The notes below the pieces were generated by a model. That model was not told where the DNA came from. It searched no databases and worked only from the letters and a program-made list of their open reading frames with translations. A DNA stretch of 64,000 bases from Stereum hirsutum FP-91666 SS1 (Eukaryota; Basidiomycota; Agaricomycetes; Russulales; Stereaceae), in NCBI RefSeq assembly GCF_000264905.1, contig NW_006763135.1, positions 1,777,179-1,841,178 of the forward strand. Reading direction: 5' to 3'. Each line of letters starts with the position of its first letter. The first letter of the stretch is position 1. Positions 21,304 through 32,831 of this stretch are shown in pieces. A program made the translations under genes and the position numbers.

Positions 21304-22942
21304 TCAAAGTTCCCTTTCCTCATCCGCATCCGCAAAGAACAATGCACCATCATATTCGTCGTCTTCCTCCACTCCGCCGTTCATAGTCCCTCCAGTTTTC
21401 AATACCTGACTGAACTCCATCATACCCCCGTCTTCGTCTGAATCATATTGACGTTCTTCCTCGGGTATATCGTTGAATAAAGGAACAGGTGGAAGCGTTC
21501 GCATCCTGCGAATGGAAGGGCCAGGTGTCTCCCCTCTGTCCTGATCATCGTCCGGTAAGAACAGGGGCGTTCTTTCCCTCCGAGCTGCGGCACCGCTGGG
21601 GACGAAATCGGGAGGAGCAATGCTAGGAGCACGAATCGTCGTCGACACCATGGGAGCGAGCGATGGCGCACGAGAAGCTGAACGTATAGGTGGCCAAGGC
21701 TCGACGACAACACAAAGACAATGTCCGTGGATTTGGAAGCCCTGATATTTGAGCTGAAGGGATAGTTTTGGTTTGGGCTCTTCGTCGTCTTCGATGTGGA
21801 TTACTGTCTGGTGTGCTTGTGGCTTATTGCCAGCAACGGGTCTCTGCGTAGACGTCCCTGAGCCCTCGATGACCATGGCCTCTGTCTCTTCGTCTTTGAT
21901 GGTGATAGATTCAGTGTCGATGTCGATACCTTCAGAAGGGTACGATGGTCCTTGTAACGCAGTAGTCCCAGTTTGAGCCGGTCCTGTTTCCTGTGTGATG
22001 ATGTCCTCCTCAACATCCGCAGCTATGCCATCGGCCATATCGATATCATCCTCGTCTGTTTCCCGATAACTCGCTCCTATAGGTCTCCTAGCCCTTGTCG
22101 AGCGTCGAGGAGCTGCTGGTTGTGATTCTATTGCCTGTCCACCTTCGTCGATGTCTCGATCGTCCTCCGAGTCACTGAGGATCTCTATCTCTTCTTCACT
22201 CAGTTCCGCGGTCTTCCTCTTGCCTTGGACCTTCCTCTTTTTATTTGTGGTTTTCTTCGACGAGCGAGCGCCCTTACGTTTCTTCGGCTGAACTTGTGCA
22301 TTTTCCGTTACTGACGGCGGAGGGGGTTTGGGAGGGTTTTTATCCAGGACGAAGTTCCTAGACTGAATAGGGGGTAAGAATAGAGACCACATTAAGGTAC
22401 CACACTGCATCTCGCCTTCACAAGTACGGAGTGTGGCTCCGTGGCACGAAAGAAGTATGCGAACTGATATGTTTCTGAGCATACCAATTAGTGAATATAC
22501 ACACGACAGTGTCTTGGTTGGTTGTGAATTACTCACCTCCTCGGTGCACGTCAACAGTACCTTTCTTACCATGAGAGGAAGAAGCGCCGACAATGTAATC
22601 TGCATCTTGTTCAGCTTTCAGCTTAGGCATGATCCTGAGCAACCATATTATCAGAACAAAGTGCCCAAGATTTCGTCAATATACAGTGGTGTTAGTCGTA
22701 CTTTGTTCGAAGATCTTCGAGTACATGCTGAAGTACGCGATCTGACATCCAGTTGATGTGCCGTTCATCGAGGTAGACCTATCATTGCACAGAGTAAACC
22801 GAGAAAGACAGCGTGAGGCCACGTTCGATTTAAGAAGCAATAGCAGAGTATAGCATAAGTTGCCGACATTACTGACATAGAGAGGCAGGATAGTGGAGGC
22901 AGATATTCGCAGGTAATACGCGTTGCGAGACTGAAACGGCAT
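21304..22942 (-). CDS. Unrecognised acidic, probably nuclear protein
   Basis: I do not recognise the family. Four introns with good splice signals join five exons: MPFQSRNAYYLRISASTILP, then VYLDERHINWMSDRVLQHVL, then IMPKLKAEQDADYIVGASS, then ETYQFAYFFRATEPHSVLVK, then a long last exon starting SRNFVLDKN. The first ~120 residues look like a small folded, conserved-type domain with many aromatic residues. The rest is low complexity: a basic patch (KKRKGARSSKKTTNKKRK) that could be a nuclear localisation signal, then long acidic runs rich in Asp, Glu and Ser, and an acidic C terminus (DEYDGALFFADADEEREL). Composition suggests a chromatin or RNA-associated nuclear protein, which is inference only. 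Confidence 0.75.
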
Positions 22943-23386
22943 GTCACTGGAGGCGAAGGCGTGACTCGAACGCTGAGTAAATTTCGGATACTGTTAATCC
23001 CAGTTAACAGAGGCTGGGAGATGCTAGAGATTATTTAGCACAGAGTCGGACAGACCAACCACGGCGGCACGACGCGGTGTGTAACAACCAAGAAAGAACA
23101 ACTTGAGCTCGAATGGGAGATCAGTTGAACGACTAGTGTCTCACGGTGCCACATGAGGTGCCACTGAGAGTCTCTTTCTCCAGAATCGGACGTTACTGTA
23201 ACCCAGTCAACACGAACTGCGGAGAAAAGAGATAGAATGTGGTTTGAGAATATCCAGAGTACGCTGTCCGCGACAAGCAAATAGCACAACATCCGAGGAC
23301 AAGTAGTAATACATCGAGAGACTACTTCGTCAGACGATTTCATTCTTCACCCCGTATCCAAACTTCCCACCATTTTTTTTACTTCC
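22943..23386. other. Intergenic between two leftward genes
   Basis: This contains the promoter of the acidic-protein gene and the 3' flank of the dehydrogenase gene. A small perfect inverted repeat, CTGTTAA...TTAACAG, lies at 22991-23010. A tRNA-like TTCGAGTC on the minus strand near 22960 lacks a paired T stem. Confidence 0.4.
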
Positions 23387-25079
23387 TTAGACGGCATCAA
23401 CAGGGACATCGGGGCCTGATATGATCGCTTTGATCAACATCTTTCCGTCTCCTGTTTTTCCATTCCTCGTAGCCTGGAAGGCAGCAACGGCGTCCTTGAA
23501 AGGGAATCTGCGAGTTTATCGGTAAGAAGGAAGTAAGGATGCAAACAAAGAGAGAAATCGAACCTATGGGTGACCAGAGGCTTGAGGTCGAGTTTTCCCT
23601 GGGCGGCGAGCGCGATGGCCAATTTGTAGTCTCCGGGCTGGATGTAAAATGATCATGAGATAAAGGCTAAGAGGAGGCAAAACCTTAACAGCCGTACCCC
23701 ATAACGGAACGAGCCCTTGTAAGTCATCTCCTTGGCCATGAGCATCGAAACGGGAATCTGGATGTCAGAGGCGCCCATTCCAACCTACACAACGGTGATG
23801 AGCACAAGTATGGCTTGGATACAGTGCAGACGTTCGTACCTGTACAAATGTGCCTCCGGTCTTGCCAATGCAGAAGCCGGTTTGAATGGAGACCTCGGCT
23901 CCACTGGCATCGATGACCAGGTCGATAGACTTTGCCCCTCGTTCAGTGATCCCAAGCTTCTCCTTCATCAGGGCGGCGTTCCTCTTTGAGTACACCATCT
24001 TTGATTCCCCTGGCTCTGGGGCAGGCGGCAGGTAGACATCCGTTGCAGCGTACGACTTTGCGAAGTCGAGGCGGCTTTGTACGATGTCCACAGCAACAAT
24101 ACGACGAGCACCAAATGCCTTGGCCACTGCCATGCAGAGAATTCCGACTGGGCCGCAGCCAAAGACGGCGATGGATTGGTTAGGCTTGAAGTCAGCCAAC
24201 GTTGAAACCGAATGGACCGCGACCGATAAGGGCTCCATCTAGTCGGTATGATGAGAAAGTGCCATCGAAGCAAGCGTATAAGAACATACCATTGCGCCGT
24301 CCTCCAAAGTCATATTGTCGGGAAGTGCATAGCAGAGATCGGCCGGGAGTCGGTAGTAGCGTGCAAGAGTGCCGTCGTAGGGTGGGGTGGCCGCGAATTT
24401 CATTTCTTCACAGAGCTGCAATATTATAACACTTCTTCAGCATCGGGATCCAGGAGCAGGAGATTTGAAGACGAACATGGTACTTTCCACGTTTGCAATC
24501 TTCGCATGACCGACACGAGGCTCCAGGCTCCATAGCGACCCTATCCCCCTTTTTGAGGGACTTCACCTTCGATCCCACTGGACATAATGCATTCAGTCAT
24601 AATACTAGTTGACGTGCAGGTGGAACTACCTTTGTTGATGACACCAGATGACTCATGACCCAGAACCTGAACATGCCAGATCGATTAAGAGAAGGAGTAC
24701 CGATAGAAGAGGAGCAAAGTATACCATAGGATTGTCAACAATGAAGTCGCCAATGCGGCCATGGACAAGATAATGCACCTAGAATCCAGCCGAGTTAGTT
24801 AGGATGAACGCGATGGCTATATGCCTCAGACTGCCTACATCGGAGCCACAGATTCCTGTTGTTACAGTACAATGAGCAGGGGTAGCCAGAGTGACCTATC
24901 AAAAAGCTCACCTGTCTTCTTCACCTCGACCAAGACTTCATCGTCTCCAACTAGCGACATCCGGTCAGATTTGCCTCGATAGGGGCTGGAAGCTAAACGA
25001 ACTTACTCTCAGGGATGGGACGTTCTTCGAAGGTAACCTTCTCAACAGCCTGGAGAATGAACGATGGATTATCAGACAT
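23387..25079 (-). CDS. XYL2: Zinc-dependent xylitol/sorbitol dehydrogenase (medium-chain family)
   Basis: Oxidises a polyol such as xylitol to xylulose with NAD+. Several short exons near the N terminus give MSDNPSFILQAVEKVTFEERPIPE, then GDDEVLVEVKKTGICGSDVHYLVHG with the catalytic zinc Cys, LGHESSG with the zinc His, and CRSCEDCKRGKYHLCP with the four structural-zinc cysteines. The second zinc ligand region is MEPLSVAVH. The Rossmann motif VFGCGPVGILC is followed by an Asp ending strand 2 (VAVDI), which predicts NAD preference. The C terminus runs KTGDGKMLIKAIISGPDV. Polyol specificity between xylitol, sorbitol and L-arabinitol cannot be read from sequence by eye, so the symbol is tentative. 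Confidence 0.88.
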
Positions 25080-26100
25080 TGTTAATGTTGTGGGGTAGAG
25101 ATGGAGTGTTCACAGAGTCGACGGGAACTTGTCGGTCGAGGTGCTTAAATACCTTCCATGCTGGTTCCCAATAACATGACAGTCGGCGAACGGCCCGTTA
25201 CCTGGATTTGTCTGGGCCGGTCTCCCGCAACGCTCCGGCGCACTGTCTTCCGGACTTTCCCCAAGCCCTCTCGCGGTTCACACAACTCAGTCACAAACTC
25301 TCCCATCATTCAGACTGACTGAAGATTGCTTGTCGAACCGTTCATGGTGCCTCAGCAATTATAGTTATCCTCATCGGGCTCGAGAATCGTCGGCAGACCA
25401 ACAATACTTATGCTTCAGTGGCGACACACCCCGCTTCGCACTTATTTAACTCAGCACGGACAAGGTGGGTACATGTCAATAATGCATGCAGTTGCTTGCC
25501 TATTGGTCGGAGCTGTTGATTGCTCGCCATATCAAACTACTGGCCGGACATACATTTCGCCACTCTCGATCTAAAAGTGCCCGGAGTTTATGATATTGAG
25601 TTTTTGGGGGTCTGTATGCGTGGCACTCTGACGACGAGGAAACCATACAAGCGATCATATGGAGCCATGGCCAGATGTAGCCCCACTGGTAGCTGGTTAG
25701 GTGCCCGCTTCTTTTTCCCGGCGACCGGCGCCACCCAAGAATGTTCAACAAGTTGAAGTTGAGACAAGTCTCACAACGGATTGCCGAAGATGCTGACCTT
25801 GCTGGGGAAGAAACTCATTCCTGGTACTTGAACTTACTGGGCCGTGCCCACCATACGATGAAACGCGGTATTGGCCCACCTTGCGGTCTCTGACATCACT
25901 AGGAGTCTTAGCCGTTCCGTCGACTGCTGTCGGTCAAACATTGTCTCAGACTGCCAGCCTCAATTTGCTTTCTATGTGTTATAAACGTTCAGCTCATTGA
26001 AGCGTCCGTAGTCTAACACTCCTCTCAGCTCTCTCCTATTCTCCCTGCTATCCGTTTTGGACTCTGATTTTCAGCCGCGTCTATTCTACCTTCCAACGTT
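25080..26100. promoter_or_regulatory. 1-kb divergent promoter between the dehydrogenase and PRM10-like genes
   Basis: The region is over 1 kb, the longest shared promoter in the window, which fits regulated genes. Frames at 25500-25756 exist on both strands but overlap and match nothing known to me. A CT-rich leader runs up to the ATG at 26101. Confidence 0.4.
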
Positions 26101-28620
26101 ATGTCCTCTCGTGTATACGCAGACAATTCTGGTCGACGGGCCTCGGTAACGAATCATTCTCGCCAGCTTCCAGCTTCCGCCTCCAGCCCGGTCCCACCAA
26201 CTACTGGTACTCCCAATCCAGGGCAATGGACATCCGAGTCTTCGTTTACATCGCCACTGCACGTCGACCTCGCTGTACCTCATCCCGTCGCAAGCCCACA
26301 TCTTCGATCTACGACATGGCAGTCTCCCATGGCGAACCAGGAGCAGGACTACGCCAGTACATTCTCTCCACAACTCATGCAAGCTTCCAATCTGCCTACC
26401 ATCGGAACTGCGAGGAACGACTCGCAACTTCAACTACGCAGGCGCAGGTCTCGACCAGAAGAAGAGGATGAAGACGAGCGTTCAGTCTATAGTTATGACA
26501 ACGTCGCACTCCATCCAGAAGACAACAACTGCAAAGTCCGACGAGGAAACGAAGGCCCGGCTGTCGACGTGAGGGAGTTGAGCGACGACTCCCCAGGGTT
26601 CAGTCTGACCAATCTTTGGAAAGGCCTTGGGCCTTCGGACCATAACGATCCTGAGTATGGACGGAGGGCTAGTGGGCAGAGCGTCATAATGGGCAACGGC
26701 GAGGGTCAGGTAACGATGAGGAGAGAGTCATGGTGGAACGTCTTGAACGGCTGGACGCCGCAAGTACCAGCGGAGCCAAAGCCTCTAAATAGGAGGCAGC
26801 AGAGGCAACGAGGCAGGAAGGCGAAGGGGGCAATCGATGTCTGGGAGCTCACATATAATGAGCACGAAGATCGTCGCCTTCCGCATACGATCTCTGTGCA
26901 TGCTACCAGTGAGTCACTCTTCGTGATTTCTCTTCAGTGATTTGCTAAACCTTGGGTTGATAGCCGTGCACTATCGACAAAAGTTCATAATCAAGCTCGC
27001 CAAGGCATTGATGACGTTTGGAGCGCCTTCACATCGTATCGAGAAGCAACTCCGAGAGATGTCGCGCACTCTAGAGCTTGAGCTCGAATGCATACACTTG
27101 CCGTCCGTCGTTCTGATATCGTTCAAAGACGATCATTGCCGGAGCACGGAAACATTCATGATACGTCAGGTGGGCGATTTCGCTTGCTCTTCTCCGCTCC
27201 TTTGTCTCACTATTCTCTCTGGCATCGCATGACAGCCTAGCGGCCTGGCTCTGGGAAACCTACACGAGGTTCATCAAATCTACCGAAATGTTCTGCACGA
27301 CGAGATCGGCGCGAGGGAAGGTATCTGGCGCCTTGATGAGTTGATGGCCGGCAAACCAGCCTACAAGAACTGGGCACGGTGTTTCTTCGCATTCATGTTG
27401 TCCCTCTTGATTTGCCCACTCGCCTTCGGCGGGTCCTTCGTCGATATGTGGATCGCCGGACTTGGGTCCCTTATCCTTTGCACGTTGTCATTGACCGTGG
27501 TGCAAAAAAGCCAGCTATATGCCAACGTATTCGAGTAAGTCTTTGCCCTCATTCATTTCTCACCGCCTGCTAATCAGGTATACAGGATAACTATGACCAT
27601 TGTGATATCCTTCGTTGCTCGAGCTTTGGGCAGTATACGCTCAGACATCTTCTGTTACGATGCCATCTCCTCCGCCGGTATCGTGTCTATATTACCTGGC
27701 TTCCTAATCCGTAAGTCGAGTGTTGTCTCCTGAACGGCGGCCTTTCACTGAGTATTTCCACAGTGAGCAGTTCGCTTGAGCTGGCGTCCAAGAACATCCT
27801 GTGCGGATCTGTCAAGATGGTTTATGCTCTCACGTATACCCTGTTCCTTGGCTTCGGTCTCCAAATCGGCTCAGATTTCTATCTACTGTTCGACCACGGT
27901 GCACGTACAAGGCTCGACATTCTCGCTGCCGCCGTTTCGAGTGCGACAACCTACTCAGCCAACCTCATAACCGACAACAGCACGATTTGGAACAGCACCT
28001 CCCCTCTTGTTGGCACATTCACCATCACGAATGCGAGTTACGTCCCCACCGAGCACATCATCGACGGTTGTATGCGCCCTCTTGATGCTCCGTGGTATCT
28101 CCAGCCTTTCCCGTGGTGGACGCAGTTCCTCATCGTGCCCCTTTTCGCGACTCTGAGTTCTCTGGCGAACTTGCAGCCTGTGGACCTGGAGTTAATTACG
28201 ATGGTCGCAATCGCCTGCATCTCGTACTCGGCCAACAAACTTACAAACGTCTACATCCACAACCGGTCAGACATCGTTTCTGCCATCGGAGCGTTTACGG
28301 TCGGTGTTTTGGGAACAATTTACGGGAGGACTAAGCGTGGGACCCCCTTCACGGCAATGATCACTGGAATTTTGTTCCTCGTGCCGGTGAGTTTACCCTT
28401 TCCTCTTATTACACGCGGGTGAGACATGGATGAACTAATGCCTAGAATCTTCCTTTCTCAGTCGGGTCTTTCACAGGGAGGAATGATGACAAATGGCAAC
28501 GGAATAGATATTGGCGGGGCCATGATTGCGGTCACGATTGGTATCACTGTTGGTATCTACCTCAGTCAGACGCTGGTGTATTTGTTTGGGGCGAAAAGGT
28601 CGTCGCAGTGGGGATTCTAG
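26101..28620 (+). CDS. PRM10/ThrE-type membrane protein (pheromone-regulated membrane protein 10 family)
   Basis: A multi-pass membrane protein of the threonine/serine exporter-like superfamily; yeast Prm10 is induced by pheromone but its substrate is unknown. Six exons (26101-26908, 26964-27169, 27236-27534, 27586-27710, 27764-28386, 28462-28620) give 739 residues. A ~270-residue disordered N terminus precedes the ThrE domain: FIIKLAKALMTFGAPSHRIE, LELECIHLPSVVLISF, a helix pair around AFMLSLLICPLAFGGS, then CYDAISSAGIVSILPGFLIL. The second half has an extracytosolic loop with five NxT/S sites and ends in LVPSGLSQGGMM followed by a last helix pair. The domain order matches the fused DUF1212/DUF3815 proteins of fungi. 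Confidence 0.9.
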
Positions 28621-28974
28621 ACGATAGTTTGGCTTGTTTTATAAATAATACTTGTCACGAAACGTGCCATTGACAGACGAGTCCCAGTTTGTACGTATCT
28701 GCCTGGAGATGCATGCATGTGAACCATATAATAGGCCGTTCAAAGCAAGGCCAAAAACGCTGATTTCCTAGCCCCGTACGTTAGCGTAAGTTTTGGTTTT
28801 GTCGATGGCGAGAGGCGGAAACGATGGTGCCATTTCACGCGAATTTCGTGCGGATCGATGCCGGCAAAGGCCGTTAGCGCTTGCGCCCCAGTATAACTTG
28901 ACCCTTTCTTCGCTCTCCCGCTTTCCCCAACCCCCACCATCCCTTTTCTCTCTCTTCACCTTCGCTCTCTCAAG
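28621..28974. promoter_or_regulatory. MET6 promoter region
   Basis: A 354-bp gap between the PRM10-like stop and the MET6 start. The CT-rich tract at about 28900-28970 ends in TCTCAAG before the ATG and looks like the leader of a highly expressed fungal gene. Confidence 0.5.
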
Positions 28975-31635
28975 ATGGTCGCTTCCAGTGTTCTTGGTTT
29001 CCCCCGCATCGGTAAATCTAATTTATCTTTCAGCGTGAACATCATCTGATGTCGAACCCCTCTCAGGTGCTAACCGTGAGGTCAAAAAGGCCGTCGAGGC
29101 GTATTGGGCGGGAAAAATTTCTGCCGACCAACTCACCCAGGCGGCGGCTGAAGTGAGGAAGACCAATTGGACTTCAGTGAAGTCCAAGGGTGTCGACTTT
29201 GTCCCCAGGTATGTCTGACTCCTTGTTATCGCCCTTCATCGATAACAGCTTCTGACGATGTTGTCGTTGCCGTCGTTGTCGTCGTCTTCAGCGGCGAGTT
29301 CTCTCTTTACGACCACGTTCTTGACCACTCGGCTGCCTTCAATGTCATCCCCAAGCGCTACGTCGGCCAGGGCCTTTCGCCCCTCGACGTTTATTTCGCC
29401 ATGGGCCGTGGTCGTCAAGCTGATGGCGTCGATGTCCCGGCTTCTGAGATGAAGAAGTGGTATGTTTTATTGTTTATATCTATTTTTAATTTTCCCTGAT
29501 TTCCTTTCCTTTTTAGGTTCGACTCCAACTACCACTTCGTCGTCCCGGAGTTCTCGGAGGAGACCGACTTCAAGTTGAACTTCAACAAGGCCGTTGAAGA
29601 GTACAAGGAGGCCAAGGCCCTCGGTGTCGAGACTCGCCCCGTCGTCTTGGGCCCCGTTTCTTTCCTCGTCCTCGGCAAGAACTCGAAGGAGGCCAAGGAG
29701 GGCTTCCAGCCCCTCTCCCTCCTCCCCGAGCTTCTTCCTGTCTACAAGCAGCTCTTGTCTGACCTCAAGGCTGCTGGTGCCGAGTGGGTCCAGGTTGATG
29801 AGCCGATTCTCGTCCTCGACAAGGCTTCCACCCTTGAGAAAGAGTTCGCCACGGCCTACGCCGAGCTTGCCCCCGTCGCGCCCAAGATCATCCTCACCAC
29901 GTACTTCGGACGCCTCGACTCTAACCTCTCCTACGTCGCTAAGCTCCCTGTCGCTGGCCTTCACATCGATCTCGACCGTGCCCCTGGTCAGCTCGACGAG
30001 GTTATCGCCGCCGTCAAGCCCACGAACATCATCCTTTCTCTTGGCCTCGTCTCTGGCCGTAACATTTGGAAGACCGACTTCCAGGCCGCTATCAAGCAGG
30101 GACAGAAGGCTGTTGATGCCCTCGGCCAAGACCGCGTCGTCATCGCCACCTCGTCTTCGCTGCTTCACACCCCAGTCACCCTCGCCTCCGAGACCAAGCT
30201 CACCGCTGAGCAGAAGGACTGGTTCTCCTTCGCATTGGAGAAGTCCGCTGAGGTTGCCGTCATTGCCAAGGCCCTCTCCGGATCTCAGGACGCCGAGGTC
30301 ACCAAGGCTATCGAGGAGAACAAGGCTTCCATCGCCAAGCGCCGTGAGTTCGAACGCACCTCCGACGACGCTGTTCGCAAGCGTGTCGCCGCTATCACGC
30401 CAGAGATGCTCGACCGCAAGAGCCCCTTCGCCGTTCGTAAGGAGATCCAGGCCAAGAAGTTGAACCTCCCCAAGTTCCCGACCACCACCATTGGTTCCTT
30501 CCCTGTAAGTTTGTCGATGTCTTGCTCCATCACCATATACTCATCCTTCTCGTCCACAGCAAACTAAGGAGATCCGTGCCGCTCGTGCTAAGTTCACCAA
30601 GGGTGAGATCACGGAGCAGGAGTACGAAGATTTCCTCAAGAAGGAGATCGAGAGCGTCGTTCGCTTCCAGGAGCGCGTTGGTCTCGACCTTCTCGTTCAC
30701 GGCGAGCCCGAGCGTAACGACATGGTGCAGTATTTCGGCGAGCAGTTCAACGGCTTCGTCTTCACCCAGAACGCTTGGGTCCAGAGCTACGGTTCTCGGT
30801 ATGTTTTATGGCTATTCTGTGCTCGTACTTACCTGATCTAATTGCTTTTGATAGTTACGTCCGTCCTCCCATCATCGTCTCCGACGTCAGCCGTCCCGGG
30901 CCTATCACTGTCAAGTGGAGTGCGTACGCCCAGAGCGTTACCAAGAGCCCCATGAAGGGTATGCTCACTGGGCCGGTCACTATCCTGAACTGGTCGTTCC
31001 CTCGTGCGGATGTCTCTCGCGAGCTCCAGTCCAAGCAGCTTGCCCTTGCCCTCCGCGACGAGGTCATTGATCTCGAGAAGGCCGGTATCTCCGCCATCCA
31101 GGTCGACGAGCCCGCTATTCGTGAAGGTCTCCCCCTTCGTCGCTCTGACTGGGACAGCTACCTCAAGTGGGCTGTCGATTCCTTCAAGCTCTCTACTGCT
31201 GGCGTTACCGATGCTCTCCAGACTCACTCTCACTTCTGCTACTCCGACTTCGACGACATCTTCCCCTCCATTCAGCGCCTCGACGCTGATGTCATCTCCA
31301 TCGAGGCATCGAAGAGCGACATGAAGCTCTTGAACACCTTCAAGCAGTACGGCTACTCCAACCAGATCGGTCCTGGTGTTTACGACATCCACTCTCCTCG
31401 TGTCCCCGGCGACCAGGAGATTCGTGACCGCCTCCAGTCCATGCTCGACATCCTCCCTGACGGTCTCCTCTTCGTCAACCCCGACTGCGGTTTGAAGACT
31501 CGTGGCTGGAAGGAGACTGAGGGTATGCATCTTTGATTTCGCTCTGCTCAGTTCTCATCTGACATTCATCTGTCTTCAGCCTCTCTTATTAACCTTGTCT
31601 CGGCCGCTCGCTGGGCGCGCCAGACGCACGCTTGA
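28975..31635 (+). CDS. MET6: Cobalamin-independent methionine synthase
   Basis: Transfers a methyl group from 5-methyltetrahydropteroyltriglutamate to homocysteine, forming methionine. Seven exons (28975-29011, 29067-29208, 29292-29459, 29517-30504, 30560-30798, 30855-31522, 31580-31635) give 765 residues, the standard MetE length. The N-terminal domain starts [16 protein letters not shown]. The C-terminal catalytic domain includes [30 protein letters not shown], the zinc-ligand His and Cys in [10 protein letters not shown], and the final zinc Cys in [14 protein letters not shown]. Codon use is strongly biased to C/G endings, which leaves long antisense open frames and indicates high expression. 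Confidence 0.97.
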
Positions 31636-32106
31636 TTCAACATCTCACTGCGCTTCAACAGCGTCCACATAACGGTTAAGTTATGAGCTCTCAACAGCAG
31701 CTGCTCTGTTTTGACCTGGGTGGTAGTTGCGGCGAGATGATTATTATTTTGGTTCGCCCTTGCGGCGCTTGGGCGCACTGGGATTATGCTCTGCAGATGA
31801 TGCAGTACATACGATAGGAGCGTGTGCCCTCCCTATGTGTCTTCATCTCATGGAGCATGTCGAGGGATGGTTATGGGCTCTTCGTGGAGGATGGTGGAAG
31901 CGTTATGTATGCGGTGTCGGCGGTAGTTACTGCTCTACGTTATGGATTTCAACAATCCCTGTCTTGGAATGATCAACTGCATTCCTCTTGAACAATTTTG
32001 TGCGTGAAACTGTGAACATCGGAATTGCTTGGATCGAAACCAAGTCAAAAAGTATGTGCGATTCCGACTTTGAGGTGATGCCATATACGTAGCACAAAGA
32101 CGCCGA
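31636..32106. other. MET6 3' flank
   Basis: A 471-bp stretch downstream of MET6. The frames are short and unrecognised. It ends at the target-site duplication of the transposable element. Confidence 0.4.
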
Positions 32107-32114
32107 CTTGCGGG
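32107..32114. repeat. Left target-site duplication of hAT-like element
   Basis: The octamer CTTGCGGG directly precedes the left inverted repeat and recurs unchanged after the right one. An 8-bp duplication is the hAT-superfamily signature. Confidence 0.85.
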
Positions 32115-32724
32115 TAGTGTTGCCACGGCTCGGCTCGGCTCAGCTTGGCTCGACTTGCAACGGCTTTTCCCACGCAGCGACTCAGCTCCGCTTGGCTGAC
32201 GGTCTGAGCCGCGACTCAATTCTGCTCGTTGCCTAAGTGGGTTATGCATTCATACATGCGTACCCGCCCTCATAGGACACATTTTAAGCCATGTCGTATA
32301 ACTGTATGGGTAAATACTGTCCTGCCGCTGTGTTTTTTGAGGGGATTATCGAGTCAGATCCAACAAACAAAGAGTCGTTTGCTGCTCATAATGATGTGGC
32401 GTAAATGTGGCGTGGGGTCGCGCGTCGGAAAAAGCCGTCACCGATACACAGATATCCATATTTGGAGTGGTCTGCAACTGTTTGCTGTCAAACATGAAGG
32501 CGAAAACCTCAAACACTCTACAACCTACGGCTTTGGAGGTTCTTCGATACATAGATCCTACTTGCAAGACAAATATTTGCATATAATGTTGTTCTGCAAG
32601 TGCGTAACGGCTTGAGCCGCTAGCTGCACAAAACCGTTGTAAGCCGTTGACGCGGCTCGGCTCGGCTTGCAAACGGCTCGGCTCGAGCGACTAGCGGTTT
32701 CTGAGCCGAGCCGTGGCAACACTA
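32115..32724. mobile_element. Non-autonomous hAT-like DNA transposon (MITE), 610 bp
   Basis: Both ends carry the same terminal inverted repeat, 22 bp perfect, beginning TAGTGTTGCCACGGCTCGGC. The first five bases TAGTG fit the hAT terminal consensus YARNG. It is flanked by an identical 8-bp duplication. GC-rich GGCTCGGCTC/GGCTTG units are repeated in both subterminal regions (about 32127-32230 and 32600-32715), and such arrays are transposase-binding sites in known hAT elements. The interior (about 32240-32590) is AT-richer. It contains no transposase domain; the only sizeable frame (32229-32615) has no recognisable motif. It therefore depends on a transposase elsewhere. Intact termini and an undiverged duplication suggest a fairly recent insertion. 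It sits 108 bp upstream of the PHAF1 start codon. Confidence 0.88.
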
Positions 32725-32732
32725 CTTGCGGG
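32725..32732. repeat. Right target-site duplication of hAT-like element
   Basis: Second copy of CTTGCGGG, immediately after the right inverted repeat, identical to the left copy. Confidence 0.85.
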
Positions 32733-32831
32733 GCACTGCTGCATATCCGCCACGTGCCATGACGGTTCCAACTTCCCATTCTGGTTCTGTGGCGTCGTGT
32801 AGTACTCCTCCACAGTTCAGTCTTGTCCGTC
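32733..32831 (+). promoter_or_regulatory. Remaining proximal promoter of the PHAF1 homologue
   Basis: Only about 100 bp separate the transposon from the start codon. A palindromic CACGTG E-box lies at 32751-32756. There is no obvious TATA box, so the element may supply part of the promoter. Confidence 0.4.

Noticed and set aside
22940..23000. tRNA-like sequence on the minus strand (TTCGAGTC)
   Set aside because: The bases flanking the putative T loop do not form a five-pair stem, and no anticodon arm or acceptor stem can be drawn.
22991..23010. Inverted repeat CTGTTAA/TTAACAG
   Set aside because: Only seven base pairs with a six-base loop; expected by chance in 64 kb and not followed by a T run.
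25500..25756. Overlapping 83- and 78-codon frames on both strands in the long promoter
   Set aside because: Mutually overlapping, no splice structure, no recognisable motif; chance frames are more likely.
29467..31530. Long minus-strand open frames (233 and 230 codons) antisense to MET6
   Set aside because: They are artefacts of the strong G/C-ending codon bias of MET6 and of its exon structure. Their translations are low-complexity Leu/Val/Glu/Asp-rich sequence with no motifs.
32229..32615. 128-codon frame inside the transposable element
   Set aside because: It has no hAT transposase motif (no DDE residues in context, no BED finger, no dimerisation region) and is not a plausible protein.
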